Assembly (NCBI RefSeq): GCF_001244995.1 | Contig: NZ_LN869529.1 | Coordinates: 317,454-381,453, forward strand | Length of the DNA stretch: 64,000 bases | From: Intestinimonas massiliensis (ex Afouda et al. 2020) | GTDB taxonomy: Bacteria; Bacillota; Clostridia; Oscillospirales; Oscillospiraceae | Direction: 5' to 3' | Shown: piece by piece, positions 1 through 7,853 of the stretch | How the letters are laid out: each line of letters opens with the position of its first letter | Position numbering within the stretch: the first letter of the stretch is position 1 | Notes under the pieces: model-generated | The model's input: the letters and a program-made list of their open reading frames with translations, nothing else | Told to the model about the DNA's origin: nothing | Databases searched by the model: none | Position numbers and translations under genes: made by a program

Positions 1-2
1 GG

Positions 3-425
3 CGGCTGCGGGAGGAGTACGAGGCCGAGCTCTCCGACGCCGGGGTGACGTTTCAGGTGGACTGCCGGTGTCCCCAGGAGCAGATCATCTGCAACTGGGA
101 GCACATGCGCCGGTTTCTTGGAAATTTAATTGGGAACAGCTTTCAGCACGCGGAAAGCGACCATCTGGAGCTGCGGCTCCAGTGCCAAAAGGAGGAAGAG
201 GAGCTGGTGCTGCTGTTTCAGGACAACGGCAGGGGTGTGGCGCCTGCGCTGCTCCAGCAGATTTTCGAGCCGCTGTATACCTCCGACCCGGGGCGGAAGG
301 TCTCCGGCCTGGGACTGTCCATTTGCAAGAGCATCATCCGGGCCCACGGCGGCAGCATCAGCGCCGAAAATGTCCCCACCGGCGGGCTGCTCATCCGAGC
401 TAGCCTGCCGTGCGTGAAGTTTTGA
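3..425 (+). CDS. Sensor histidine kinase, C-terminal ATPase part (cut by window start)
   Basis: This is the last ~140 codons of a two-component sensor kinase; the frame is open from the window edge, so sensor and dimerisation domains lie upstream. Visible HATPase_c motifs in order are the N box (FLGNLIGNSFQHA), the G1 box (DNGRGVA) and the F/G2 region (FEPLYTSDPGRKVSGLGLS), then the usual IIRAHGG segment and a short tail. It would bind ATP and phosphorylate a partner histidine; the response regulator is probably encoded upstream. The stop codon is followed at once by a long palindromic terminator. The family assignment is secure; the signal sensed cannot be told. Confidence 0.93.
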   Translation, partial: RLREEYEAELSDAGVTFQVDCRCPQEQIICNWEHMRRFLGNLIGNSFQHAESDHLELRLQCQKEEEELVLLFQDNGRGVAPALLQQIFEPLYTSDPGRKVSGLGLSICKSIIRAHGGSISAENVPTGGLLIRASLPCVKF

Positions 426-426
426 A

Positions 427-474
427 GCCCAAAAGACGCCTCTTGCCCCGCGGGGCAAGAGGCGTCTTTTGGGC
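427..474. terminator. Bidirectional terminator, 48-bp perfect palindrome
   Basis: Two 24-base arms, centred between 450 and 451, pair perfectly and include AAAAGACGCC/GGCGTCTTTT, so U-rich tracts exist on both strands. It sits between the end of the kinase gene (plus) and the end of the EFR1-type gene (minus) and should stop transcription from both sides. Confidence 0.85.
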
Positions 475-481
475 GTGCCGG

Positions 482-1237
482 TCACACGAACAGCTCGTTT
501 TCCCGCCGGACGGTCCGGAGAGGGGCGAGGCGCTGGTCCACCATGGCCTGGGCCTTGGCCGGATAGGTCCGGGCGTGCTGAGGGCATCGGGCGATGCAGC
601 GCATGCACAAAAAGCAGCGCTCCGGATCGGTGTGCTTCGGGTCGTCCGGGGAGATGGCCCGGGCGGGGCACTGGGCGGCGCACTGGCCACAGGCGGTGCA
701 GGTCTCCGACACGGCGGGGACGGCCCGGGAGGGGGTCCACGCCCGGTAGGGACGGTTCCCGGGAACCGAAATATCGCCGCCGGAGGCCAGTTTGCGGAGG
801 ATGGCGGGGGCAAAGCCCAGAAGCTGCTCCCGGTCCGCCCCGTCGGGCCGCCCGGCGGCCACGGCCCGAGAGATGGAGTGCTCCGCTACCAGCGCGGCGG
901 AGGCCACCACCCGGAAGCCCTGGGCCGTTACGCAGTCGTTCAGCTCCAGCAGGGCGTCATCAAAGGCACGGTTGCCATAGACGGCGGCGGTGACGGCCGG
1001 CGTACCTTCGCCGGTACAGTTTTTGAGCCGCTGCGTCATGAGGGGGGGCAGCCGGCCGCCGAAGACCGGCCCGGCAAAGAGGACCGCGTCCTGCGGGCCG
1101 AAGGCCCGGCCCGTCGATGTGGGGAGAGTGAGGTCCAGCTCTTCGATGCGCTCGGCCAGCCCCTCCGCCAGCAGCAGAGCTGCCCTGCGGGTGCCGCCGG
1201 TGGGGCTGAAGTGGACAACAGTGAGATGCTTTTGCAC
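482..1237 (-). CDS. EFR1-family flavodoxin/ferredoxin protein
   Basis: A 251-residue protein: an N-terminal flavodoxin-like half (VHFSPTGGTRRAA phosphate-binding loop, then FAGPVFGGRLPP) joined to a C-terminal pair of [4Fe-4S] ferredoxin motifs (CTACGQCAAQCP and CFLCMRCIARCP). Such EFR1 proteins carry electrons between FMN and iron-sulfur clusters in anaerobes; the redox partner is unknown here. I place the start at the GTG at 1237 because AAAGGGG lies about 8 bases upstream; the frame is open further upstream, but that extension is arginine/histidine-rich and looks non-coding. It is transcribed alone, from a good promoter at 1274-1302. Confidence 0.85.
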   Translation of the reverse strand: MQKHLTVVHFSPTGGTRRAALLLAEGLAERIEELDLTLPTSTGRAFGPQDAVLFAGPVFGGRLPPLMTQRLKNCTGEGTPAVTAAVYGNRAFDDALLELNDCVTAQGFRVVASAALVAEHSISRAVAAGRPDGADREQLLGFAPAILRKLASGGDISVPGNRPYRAWTPSRAVPAVSETCTACGQCAAQCPARAISPDDPKHTDPERCFLCMRCIARCPQHARTYPAKAQAMVDQRLAPLRTVRRENELFV

Positions 1238-1273
1238 AAAAACGACCCCTTTCGTGATGGGAAGTGTAAGGAC

Positions 1274-1302
1274 AGTATAACACTCCGGGGCCGGGGGTGC
1301 AA
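1274..1302 (-). promoter_or_regulatory. Promoter of the EFR1-type gene
   Basis: Read on the minus strand: TTGCAC (1302-1297), a 17-base spacer, TATACT (1279-1274). It lies about 37 bases upstream of the GTG start at 1237. The match to the vegetative sigma-A consensus is good and spacing is ideal. Confidence 0.65.
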
Positions 1303-1356
1303 CCTGCTGAGCGATCAGACCTCTCCGGCGGCCCCGGCTGCCGATCCAGGTGCCGA

Positions 1357-1446
1357 TCAGGTGCCGATGACGGTCAGGAAGGTGGACATGAGAGAGACGG
1401 TGCACAGGACGTTGACCACGATGTGGGCGCGGAAGCGTTCCGTCAT
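1357..1446 (-). other. Possible 29-codon hydrophobic small ORF
   Basis: An ATG at 1446 opens a 29-codon frame with a hydrophobic run (HIVVNVLCTVSLMSTFLTV), ending at a TGA at 1357-1359. It has no clear ribosome binding site and lies between a terminator and the EFR1 promoter. It may be a remnant or chance; I do not recognise it. The rest of 1303-1629 shows no gene. Confidence 0.15.
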
Positions 1447-1461
1447 GCGTGGGGGCGCAAG

Positions 1462-1503
1462 ACAAAAAATCAGCGCGAGATCCGTGCATTGATCTCGCGC
1501 TGA
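1462..1503 (-). terminator. Rho-independent terminator downstream of the inositol-phosphatase-like gene
   Basis: A 13-bp stem (TCAGCGCGAGATC with GATCTCGCGCTGA, 8-base loop) is followed on the minus strand by TTTTTTG. It lies about 125 bases beyond the stop of the gene at 1630-2418. Confidence 0.75.
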
Positions 1504-1629
1504 ACCATTCTACGCGCCCATATGAACGGCTTTTACTTGATCGGACCGGGGGCCAAAATGCAAAGGCTATTTTGTATGGGAAAAACTATGGTTCAAGCGC
1601 GCGTTCGGTCCATTTTGGTAAAAACAGGT

Positions 1630-2418
1630 TCAGAGTCCCTGAATGACGGCCAGAAGCTCCGGGCCGATGGGGCCGTTGGAGGCCACCACAGCTCCGCCGC
1701 GGGACAGAGAGAGGGGCGTTCCCTCCGGGGTGGAGACCGTCCCACCGGCCTCCTGTACCAGCAACATGCCGGCAGCGTAGTCCCAGGGCTTCAGGCCGCC
1801 CTCCACGAAGCCGTCCACCCGCCCGGCGGCCACATAGCACAGGGCGATGGAGGCTGCGCCGATGCGCCGGATGTCGTGACTGCGGTCATAGACGGCCCGC
1901 ATCCAGCGGAAGGTGCGGTCGGCGCCGGGGCGGTCGCTGGGATTGGTCCCCACGTCCACCAGGCTCTCGGCCAGGGTTTGGGCGCCGCTGGTGCGGATGG
2001 GCGCGCCGTTGCAGCGGGCGCCTTTGCCTTGTACGGCGGTGAACAGCTCGTCGGCATAGGGGTCGTAGACCAGACCCAGGACCACCCGACCCCTGTCGGA
2101 CAGGGCCAGCGAGACCGCGCTGTGCCGATAGCCGTGAATCAGGTTGGTGGTACCGTCCACCGGGTCCAGAATCCAGACCGGGCGGCGGAAATCCACCCCG
2201 GCGTTGTCCTGTTCCTCTCCCATGAATTGCACCTCCGGGGCCAGCTCAGCCAGGCGGGCCTTCAGAAGGGCCTGGACGGATATGTCTACGCTGGTGACGA
2301 AATCCGTCGGGCCCTTTTGGCGGATTTGTCCGGCCATGGCCCGGTCGTCAAACAGGCGTCCGGCCTGCCGCACGGCCTCGGACAGCGGCCCAAGCAGGGC
2401 TTTTCGGTTCTGAATCAT
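1630..2418 (-). CDS. Inositol monophosphatase family protein
   Basis: A 262-residue Mg-dependent phosphatase of the SuhB/IMPase fold. Metal-site motifs are all present: GEEQ (about residues 67-70), WILDPVDGTTNL (about 82-93) and PWDYAAGMLLVQEAGG near the C-terminus. The family hydrolyses inositol phosphates, fructose-1,6-bisphosphate or 3'-phosphoadenosine phosphates; which substrate is used cannot be read from sequence. The ATG at 2418 is chosen because AAAGGGG lies 8 bases upstream, rather than the TTG at 2436 that overlaps this site. It follows the DUF4317 gene with a 25-base gap and is probably cotranscribed with it. Confidence 0.88.
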   Translation of the reverse strand: MIQNRKALLGPLSEAVRQAGRLFDDRAMAGQIRQKGPTDFVTSVDISVQALLKARLAELAPEVQFMGEEQDNAGVDFRRPVWILDPVDGTTNLIHGYRHSAVSLALSDRGRVVLGLVYDPYADELFTAVQGKGARCNGAPIRTSGAQTLAESLVDVGTNPSDRPGADRTFRWMRAVYDRSHDIRRIGAASIALCYVAAGRVDGFVEGGLKPWDYAAGMLLVQEAGGTVSTPEGTPLSLSRGGAVVASNGPIGPELLAVIQGL

Positions 2419-2443
2419 CAAAATGTCCCCTTTCAAAGAGCAG

Positions 2444-3574
2444 TCAGGAGATGTGTACGTTGACGCCGTTGACCTCCACGCCGTCGTCGGCCCGGATCAG
2501 GATGTACCGCTTCCCGTCGATGACACGGGTTTCCACCAGGTCGCTGTGCTCCGGATTCACGTGGATGGTCACATCCGGGGTGCGGAGCTCAAGCTGCTTG
2601 GCGTCCACCAGGTTCCGGGGGCTCAGGTCGGTGTCGGCGCCGAAGGCGGCGTCGTACTGCTGGTCAAAGGTAGCCACATGGGAATCGGCCACGCCGCAGG
2701 ATTTGAGCATACACTTCACCGTCCCCTTGGAGATGACCAGCGGTTCGGTCTCCCTGCCCGCCTTGTGCTCCTCGATCATACCGCAGAGCTGCTCGTGGAC
2801 GGCCTGGACCACCTCATACCGGCTGTCCTCGGCCAGGGTGTCCCCCAGGATGGACTGAAAAGTCTCCTTCTGGGCGGCGGCGGGCATGGGGACCGGGCTG
2901 CGGAACACGGCGTCCACGAATTCCGCATGGTTCTCCGCGATGTCCCGGGTGTAGTAGAGGGAGTTGTAGAGGTTGGTGCTGCGGTCGTCAAAGGCGGGGA
3001 AGAGAAAGCCCAGTTCCGGCGCGGACACGACCCAGTCGGTTCCCAGGGCATGGAACTGATTTTCATGGACGTGGTAGCTCAGGGCGGGTTTGGTCAGCTT
3101 CACCGGACAGATGCTGCACAGGATGTAGGAGTAGACCTCCGATGAGGCGTCGGCCTGGGTCTCGCCGTCTCTGGAGCGGTAGGGCACGTCATAGGCGTCG
3201 TGAGCCAGCAGGATGAGGTAGTTGCCCTCTAGGGCCAGGCCCTGAATGACGCGCCGGAAGAACTCTCCCACAGCGGCCTCGTCCTTCAGTGCGGAGCCCC
3301 GCAGGGCCATGAGGAGCCGGTGCTCGTCGCTGTCCACCACCTGCTGAGTGGTGAAGGAGAGGTCGATGAGGTGTTTGCCGGGGGTGCCGGACAGGGTGCG
3401 CTTGAGAATGGCCAGGAATTTTTCCGACTCCTCCTGGGACATGAGGGCCAGGGACGGATCAAACTCAGAGACGATCTCCCGCTTTTCGTTGACGTAGCAG
3501 CCCCGTACATGGGTGATGTTGTTCTTATCCGGCCGGAAACGCCGGCGGATTTCTGCGATTTCTTTCTCGTTCAT
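2444..3574 (-). CDS. DUF4317 family protein
   Basis: A 376-residue cytoplasmic protein matching my recollection of the DUF4317 family of Firmicutes: start MNEKEIAEIRRRFRPDKNNI, a central HENQFHALGTDW segment, and the C-terminal end in a VEVNGVNVHIS strand. No enzymatic motif or membrane segment is evident and no function is known to me. The start at 3574 follows AAAGAGG with normal spacing; the in-frame extension upstream lacks a binding site. It appears to be the first gene of a two-gene unit with the inositol-phosphatase-like gene. Confidence 0.8.
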   Translation of the reverse strand: MNEKEIAEIRRRFRPDKNNITHVRGCYVNEKREIVSEFDPSLALMSQEESEKFLAILKRTLSGTPGKHLIDLSFTTQQVVDSDEHRLLMALRGSALKDEAAVGEFFRRVIQGLALEGNYLILLAHDAYDVPYRSRDGETQADASSEVYSYILCSICPVKLTKPALSYHVHENQFHALGTDWVVSAPELGFLFPAFDDRSTNLYNSLYYTRDIAENHAEFVDAVFRSPVPMPAAAQKETFQSILGDTLAEDSRYEVVQAVHEQLCGMIEEHKAGRETEPLVISKGTVKCMLKSCGVADSHVATFDQQYDAAFGADTDLSPRNLVDAKQLELRTPDVTIHVNPEHSDLVETRVIDGKRYILIRADDGVEVNGVNVHIS

Positions 3575-3659
3575 AGCTGCCTCTTTCTTCTCGGACGGAG
3601 TGCCGTCCGGCTGGAATGGATTGGCCGGAAGACCGCTTTGGGCGGTCTCCCGGCCCTCC

Positions 3660-3688
3660 ATTATAAAACAAAGCCCGGTCGGTGGAAA
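3660..3688 (-). promoter_or_regulatory. Probable promoter of the DUF4317 gene
   Basis: On the minus strand: TTTCCA (3688-3683), 17 bases, TATAAT (3665-3660). The -10 is perfect and the -35 weak. It lies about 85 bases upstream of the start codon. Confidence 0.45.
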
Positions 3689-3953
3689 GAGGCAATGGAT
3701 CCCCGAGCTCCGGAGACAGATCTGTCAATCCCTGCCGACTGCCCCGCTGCGGCGATGTCCCCTCAGGAGCAGTGGGCACGTGCTGCCCCGGCGACCGTGT
3801 CCTTATCCGTCCATTGATTGAGGACCTCTGTGCTGGCAGCCGACTCTGTCCGATCAAAATCCCCACACAGGGACCCATCTTGTGGGCCTCCAGCAGGTCT
3901 GCCGCTGCCTGCATTCTCTGCACCACGGCAGTAGGGGCGGCGGAACGCAGGCC
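3689..3953. other. Intergenic stretch, no gene recognised
   Basis: Between the DUF4317 promoter and the DUF5655 gene. The minus strand holds a short open stretch near 3926-3840 beginning MVQRMQAAADLLEAHKMG that could be a gene remnant, but it runs into low-quality sequence and I do not recognise it. No RNA gene or repeat seen. Confidence 0.3.
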
Positions 3954-4361
3954 TTATGAGGGGTGCCTTCCTTTTTGTTCTGCAAATACATAAGCCTCCC
4001 TCAGCCAGCCCAGCAGTTCGGCATCAAGCTGCCCCTCCTGATCCACCACCACATGGTGTGTCCAGCGGTTGGGGTACGGTTCTGTAGCCACGGCGATACG
4101 GGGCGCGGACAGCCGGTGGGACAGCCCGAAGGTGACAAGCAGGCAGTGCTCCGGCCAACTCTTCCGGCGGCGCACTGGAAGCGATACGGCGGCAAAGAGG
4201 TGTCTGGCATAAAAGCTGATCTGGCTTTTTTGCACCTTGACAGAGGTATCCGGGAACACCGCGTCTAGCTGTTGTAACAGCGCCTCATACAGCGAGTGCT
4301 CCAAAGGCTTGCCGTCAAAGAAAAACAGAACGTCAGCTTCATAATGCGCAGGCGTTAACAT
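3954..4361 (-). CDS. DUF5655-like small protein
   Basis: A 135-residue soluble protein. It resembles DUF5655 proteins: an FFDGKPLEHSLYEALL opening, a VKVQKSQISFYARHLFAAV core strand region, NRWTHHVVV, and a C-terminal LLGWLREAYVFAEQK helix. No known activity. The ATG at 4361 follows GGAGGT by 7 bases and is preferred over an in-frame TTG five codons upstream. It stands alone between the intergenic stretch and the tRNA fragment. The family call is from memory of the motif pattern and is moderate. Confidence 0.6.
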   Translation of the reverse strand: MLTPAHYEADVLFFFDGKPLEHSLYEALLQQLDAVFPDTSVKVQKSQISFYARHLFAAVSLPVRRRKSWPEHCLLVTFGLSHRLSAPRIAVATEPYPNRWTHHVVVDQEGQLDAELLGWLREAYVFAEQKGRHPS

Positions 4362-4421
4362 AGCGTTTACCTCCAAACAAAGGTGATTCTATCATACCAT
4401 GCCTTTGACCGCTTGAAAAGC

Positions 4422-4451
4422 AAAGAAAACCTTGCAGTAAACACTGCAAGG
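4422..4451 (-). terminator. Terminator after the tRNA-Ala fragment
   Basis: A 9-bp stem (CCTTGCAGT with ACTGCAAGG, loop AAAC on the plus strand) followed on the minus strand by TTTTCTTT. It lies just beyond the tRNA CCA end and is a normal tRNA-gene terminator that has survived. Confidence 0.8.
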
Positions 4452-4458
4452 CTCTTTG

Positions 4459-4517
<59 letters not shown>

Positions 4518-4635
4518 GGTTAGATCGGTTACATACCCCTCTAAATCGGGCCAATAGAGCGTTCAATACGCGGGACACCCCACCAAAAGCCGACAAACCC
4601 ATAGGCTTCATTGATGCCGCAATCCCCTTTCCACA

Positions 4636-4644
4636 TGGTATAAT
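4636..4644 (+). promoter_or_regulatory. Extended -10 promoter of the TnpW-like gene
   Basis: TG-G-TATAAT (4636-4644), an extended -10 element, about 34 bases upstream of the start codon at 4678. No good -35 is visible, as is common for extended -10 promoters. Confidence 0.5.
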
Positions 4645-4677
4645 TTCCTTGTTCCATAGCGAAAGGGGGTGTTGAGT

Positions 4678-4896
4678 ATGGAGAAAGAATATATAGCTGG
4701 TGAGCTGCAAAGATATGAGATCGGCAATCGCGTTTTTATCGTGGAGCCCCGTTATGATAAAAACGGTGAAAGTATGTCGGACATCCTGTTAAAGCTGATG
4801 ATGGCCGATGTCGATGAAAAATGTGGAACGAAGGCCACCGCGAAAAAATCTAATCTAAAATTTAATCCAAGTTGTCAAGCAAGGTTTTTATTTTAA
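4678..4896 (+). CDS. TnpW-like small transposon-encoded protein
   Basis: A 72-residue protein beginning MEKEYIAGELQRYEIGNRVF and continuing IVEPRYDKNGESMSDILLKLM. This pattern (short YxIGxxVFxVEP, then GexlxdiLLkLM) is that of TnpW, the small protein of Tn4451/Tn4453-type and related elements of clostridia; its function is not established. It follows AAAGGGGGTG with good spacing. The last ~25 residues (KKSNLKFNPSCQARFLF) look unlike the family and may be read-through into degenerate sequence. With the tRNA fragment it marks a mobile-element remnant. Confidence 0.6.
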   Translation: MEKEYIAGELQRYEIGNRVFIVEPRYDKNGESMSDILLKLMMADVDEKCGTKATAKKSNLKFNPSCQARFLF

Positions 4897-4918
4897 ATCA
4901 ATTTCATATTGAACTTAA

Positions 4919-4945
4919 CGCCGCCCGAGCCGGGCGGCGTTTCTT
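4919..4945 (+). terminator. Terminator of the TnpW-like gene
   Basis: CGCCGCCC-GAGCC-GGGCGGCG stem-loop (4919-4939) followed by TTTCTT. It also ends next to the converging minus-strand gene. Confidence 0.75.
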
Positions 4946-5342
4946 ATGACTGGACTTTCCTGTCCATATATTTCCGCAAATAAAAATTCCATGCAGCAGA
5001 GCAAAATGCTACCTCAACAATGCACGCAAACAAACACCTAATAAAATATGCAAGAATATGAGTCAGAACGGGCATTAAGACCATGTTCTCCGTAAGCCGC
5101 AACGCAATGTTTAAGCTGATCCCCACTATCGGAGTAAAACCAGTTAAAGCTACAAATGGAGCAGAAGCAATTAAAGCTATGGCTGTCATCTGAAATTCGG
5201 TACCAGCTTCATATAGGTCTAACTCGATATAGCGTTTTCGTATAAAGTTGTATATGCATTTACCAGCAAGCCATAGGGAAATCACAGACCACAGGATAGG
5301 AAACTGTGATTCCATGGCAGTAGAAAACAGATAGTCAAACAT
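4944..5342 (-). CDS. Small integral membrane protein, unknown
   Basis: A 132-residue protein with about four hydrophobic segments (near residues 12-34, 50-75, 85-100 and 100-120), separated by a short polar loop (RKRYIELDLYEAG). I do not recognise a family. Its start lies 6 bases beyond the stop of the preceding gene (5349), suggesting a two-gene unit. Base composition is clearly lower in GC than the flanking chromosome, consistent with the mobile-element remnant. The ribosome binding site (GAAGTGATG) is weak. Confidence 0.55.
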   Translation of the reverse strand: MFDYLFSTAMESQFPILWSVISLWLAGKCIYNFIRKRYIELDLYEAGTEFQMTAIALIASAPFVALTGFTPIVGISLNIALRLTENMVLMPVLTHILAYFIRCLFACIVEVAFCSAAWNFYLRKYMDRKVQS

Positions 5343-5348
5343 AAATCA

Positions 5349-5833
5349 TCACTTCTTTTTGTTGCTCCAATGAAGCAGATAAACTAAATACATCATAATC
5401 AACGCCAATCCAACGGCAAACGCTGAAACAGCAAATATCTTTGTCTGGAGATAGCATTGATAATTTTCGGTTACATACGGGGAGAGACTCAAGGGATAGA
5501 CAATATTTACCGCAGAGAAGAGCGCAAACAAGGCTAATCCCTGCTTCATTCCTTTCGGTTTTTTGAGCGCTTTGAGGCGAGTTTCCTGTTGCTTTCGTTG
5601 CAGCATCAAATAGGTGATTTTGTTGTCAGCAGAAATCACCTTTTCTTGAGTGTCAGCATACCATTTTCCCGTTTGAATAGGTGCATCCAATCCTCGGTGC
5701 AAAGCAGCAAGCGGAGATGACTTATCCTCTATATACTCACATATTTTTTTGCAGACAGCATATTCAAAGTCTTGCGTGAATACCTTTGCTGCCTCTCGGG
5801 AACACCATCTTCATTTTCTTCGTAGTTGTTCAT
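5349..5833 (-). CDS. Two-TM protein with soluble N-terminus, apparent frameshift
   Basis: The well-formed part (5702 back to 5349) encodes a helical Lys/Gln-rich segment (LQRKQQETRLKALKKPKG) followed by two membrane spans (GLALFALFSAVNIVYPL and IFAVSAFAVGLALIMMYLVYLL). The same frame continues upstream with good protein sequence (REAAKVFTQDFEYAVCKKI, CEYIEDKSSPLAALHRG) but has no start codon and meets a stop. An ATG at 5833 opens a different frame reading MNNYEENEDGVPE. A one-base shift near 5798 joins the two into a ~160-residue protein. Either the gene is frameshifted and dead, or the sequence has an error, or translation slips. Function unknown. Confidence 0.5.
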
Positions 5834-5854
5834 AGTTTTCTTTATGATAGCGCG

Positions 5855-6853
5855 TTACTGAGAATGTGTTTTCTCGGCCCTACTCCAATAAGGCTGCAAT
5901 ACTTCTTTTTCAAGCCGCGGGCGCTCTGCTTCTTTGTAAGCGTCGTCAAGAGTACACCGATTAACTATGTATTCAATGTTCTCGCAGACAAAGTCCAACG
6001 CGTCATCCTCGTCAAGCTGCTCTTGCAGCATATCCACGAAGCCCGCAAGCTCACTGGCTTTTTGGCGGCGGTGGCCCGACACGATTTCATACCCGCCGTC
6101 CTCACGGGGACGGACGATAGCGGGCTGGGTCACGCCCTTATCTCGGACGCTGGACACCATAGCCTTCATTTCCTCGTCATTACGGACTTGGAAGGGATGA
6201 TTTTTGAAGGCGTGGAGCTCGGATAGCTTGATATAAACAATCTGCTCCTCTTTGCCCGGACGGGGAGCCTCGGCAGAAGTCGCAGGCGTTTCAGTCTGAA
6301 CGGGAGTCTTTACCTCGGGCGTACCCTTGGCAGGCTTGGGAGTTTTCTCCGCTTTGCCAGCGGGAACACTCTTTTCGGCTTTCTTAGTCTGGCCTGATTT
6401 TTGAGCGGCTTTGTCTTTTTTCGCTGGAGCCTCCTTCTGTCCGGGAGCGGCAGTTTTTTCCTTGTCTGTCTTTGGCGGACGGCCCCGGCGTTTCGGGGGC
6501 TGGGCCTGTTCCTCCTGTTTCGGTCCGTTTTCCTTGGAGGGGACGGTAGAAGCCGCTTTTTCCGGGGCTTTCGCCTCCTGCTGGGCGGCAGCCCGTTCTG
6601 TGGCCTTCTTCTCGGCCATAATTTCAGAGAAATTGAAAACCGACACGCTGGCGGTTTTTTGCTCCTTGGGAGCGTCTGCGGCCTTGTCCTGTGAAGCTGT
6701 GGCCTCCTGCTCGGGAGCTTTAGACTTATCCGGGGCGGAAGCCTCGGAAGTGGGCTGCTCCTGCTTAGGAACCTGCGCGCCCGCTTCGGGCTGGGCAGGG
6801 GTAGAGCCCGGCCCGGTTGCGTCAGTTACGATTTTTGCTTTTTCATCGGCCAT
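5855..6853 (-). CDS. ParB-like nuclease-domain protein, truncated/chimeric
   Basis: A 332-residue protein. Residues 1-200 are low-complexity, rich in Ala/Lys/Pro/Glu with an AT-hook-like PPKRRGRPPK. Residues ~205-275 are a ParB N-terminal domain (IKLSELHAFKNHPFQV, then IVRPREDGGYEIVSGHRR). In mobile-element homologues this domain is followed by a central helix-turn-helix; here the sequence breaks after ASELAGF and ends with an unrelated acidic tail (QLDEDDALDFVCENIEYIV). That suggests an internal deletion fusing two genes. DNA partition or segregation is therefore probably impaired. Start at 6853: AGGAGG lies 8 bases upstream, whereas the ATG two codons earlier is too close to it. Confidence 0.75.
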   Translation of the reverse strand: MADEKAKIVTDATGPGSTPAQPEAGAQVPKQEQPTSEASAPDKSKAPEQEATASQDKAADAPKEQKTASVSVFNFSEIMAEKKATERAAAQQEAKAPEKAASTVPSKENGPKQEEQAQPPKRRGRPPKTDKEKTAAPGQKEAPAKKDKAAQKSGQTKKAEKSVPAGKAEKTPKPAKGTPEVKTPVQTETPATSAEAPRPGKEEQIVYIKLSELHAFKNHPFQVRNDEEMKAMVSSVRDKGVTQPAIVRPREDGGYEIVSGHRRQKASELAGFVDMLQEQLDEDDALDFVCENIEYIVNRCTLDDAYKEAERPRLEKEVLQPYWSRAEKTHSQ

Positions 6854-7209
6854 TCGCATTTCCTCCTATTACAATACATTTACGGGTTAAGGCACGGCAG
6901 CCAGCCGTGTCTTTTTCCGCATTGTTGCCTAAACTGTTAGAATGAGAGAGTCTTGGCCTGATGTTTTCCTCCAAGGACCATTGCGTCCGTATGAAAGTCC
7001 GTCAGCCAGCCTCTCATTCGCAGCATTCGATTTATGCAGGTTGAGCCACCACACCGGTGCGCCCGTGTCATCAAATAGATTGGATCGGCAATGATGAAAT
7101 GGCTGGACGCCAAAAGACAAATCTACGATGAGGAGTTGCACGCTATGAACAAGGCCTGACTTTTTGCAGTCAAGCCCCGCTTGTAGGGATACCTCCTTCC
7201 TCTGCCTAT
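6854..7209. other. Mobile-element debris, no intact gene
   Basis: Only fragments are visible. On the plus strand 7094-7159 a 21-codon frame (MKWLDAKRQIYDEELHAMNK) looks like the natural C-terminus of a lost gene. No repeat or RNA gene recognised. Confidence 0.35.
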
Positions 7210-7241
7210 GAAAAAACCGCCCTGTGTCTCATTAGGGCGGT
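7210..7241 (-). terminator. Terminator downstream of the transposase fragment
   Basis: ACCGCCCT/AGGGCGGT stem (7216-7223 with 7234-7241) followed on the minus strand by a T tract (7215-7210). Confidence 0.65.
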
Positions 7242-7276
7242 AATTTCAGTAGGTTGGCAGTCCATATTTGGTTGTT

Positions 7277-7576
7277 TTATTGTGTATCCCTTTGTCCACC
7301 GACGCAAATATTTTTGGAGCCCGAAAAACTTTTGAGTACGAACTTGCTGCTTATCCGGAAAATATTCCTTAAGCAGGGAGGCATCAAGAGCATTTTAAAC
7401 ATACTGGCAGGGTCGATGGATGGGCGACCTGTTGCCGGATAATATGGCGCCAGAAGATCATAGATGAAGTCGAAGGATACCATCCGGTCGATTTTCCGCA
7501 GCAGGTGGTTTTCCGGGATTAATGACTCCATATCCACGAAAATCATTGCCATTTGTCTGCTTTGGTATCCCATCAT
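7277..7576 (-). pseudogene. IS1182-family transposase, N-terminal fragment
   Basis: Starts MMGYQSRQMAMIFVDMESLI and continues through the family-typical ENHLLRKIDRMVSFDFIY and RPSIDPASMFKMLL block, then breaks into unrelated residues and stops after 99 codons; an intact transposase is about 450-550 residues with a DDE domain, none of which is present. The start follows AGGGAGG. Downstream another frame reads naturally (LKEYFPDKQQVRTQKFFG), so a second insertion or deletion probably cut the gene. Not functional. Confidence 0.8.
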
Positions 7577-7686
7577 GCAGCATCCCTCCCTATCGTTATT
7601 GTACCATAGGAAGGGTTTATACGCCACTTTGTCAACTGGTCCCTTATTTTACCTTATCGCAATTTTTATTCACACTCTGCGATTCA

Positions 7687-7754
7687 AAAAATCCCTGTTT
7701 GGCTGGAAAAGCTGCGCCGTACGGCGCAGCTTTTCCAGCCAAACAGGGATTTTT
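7687..7754. terminator. 68-bp perfect palindrome, bidirectional terminator
   Basis: Two 34-base arms centred between 7720 and 7721 pair without mismatch, with A/T runs at both ends and a GCTGCGCC/GGCGCAGC core. It follows the minus-strand TIGR04255 gene (stop at 7854) and would end its transcript as well as anything entering from the left. Confidence 0.75.
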
Positions 7755-7853
7755 CACGCTTATGGCCGGCCCATTTTACCGGAATTCTTTGCCTGTACGG
7801 CAACCGGACTTTTCCAGACGTACACCGGTCAAATGCCCCGTTTGGTCTGGCAG

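Noticed and set aside
410-1492. Long plus-strand open frame opposite the EFR1-type gene
   Set aside because: It is the antisense of a well-supported ferredoxin gene, is Gly/Arg-rich without any family motif and has no ribosome binding site; high GC content keeps antisense frames open.
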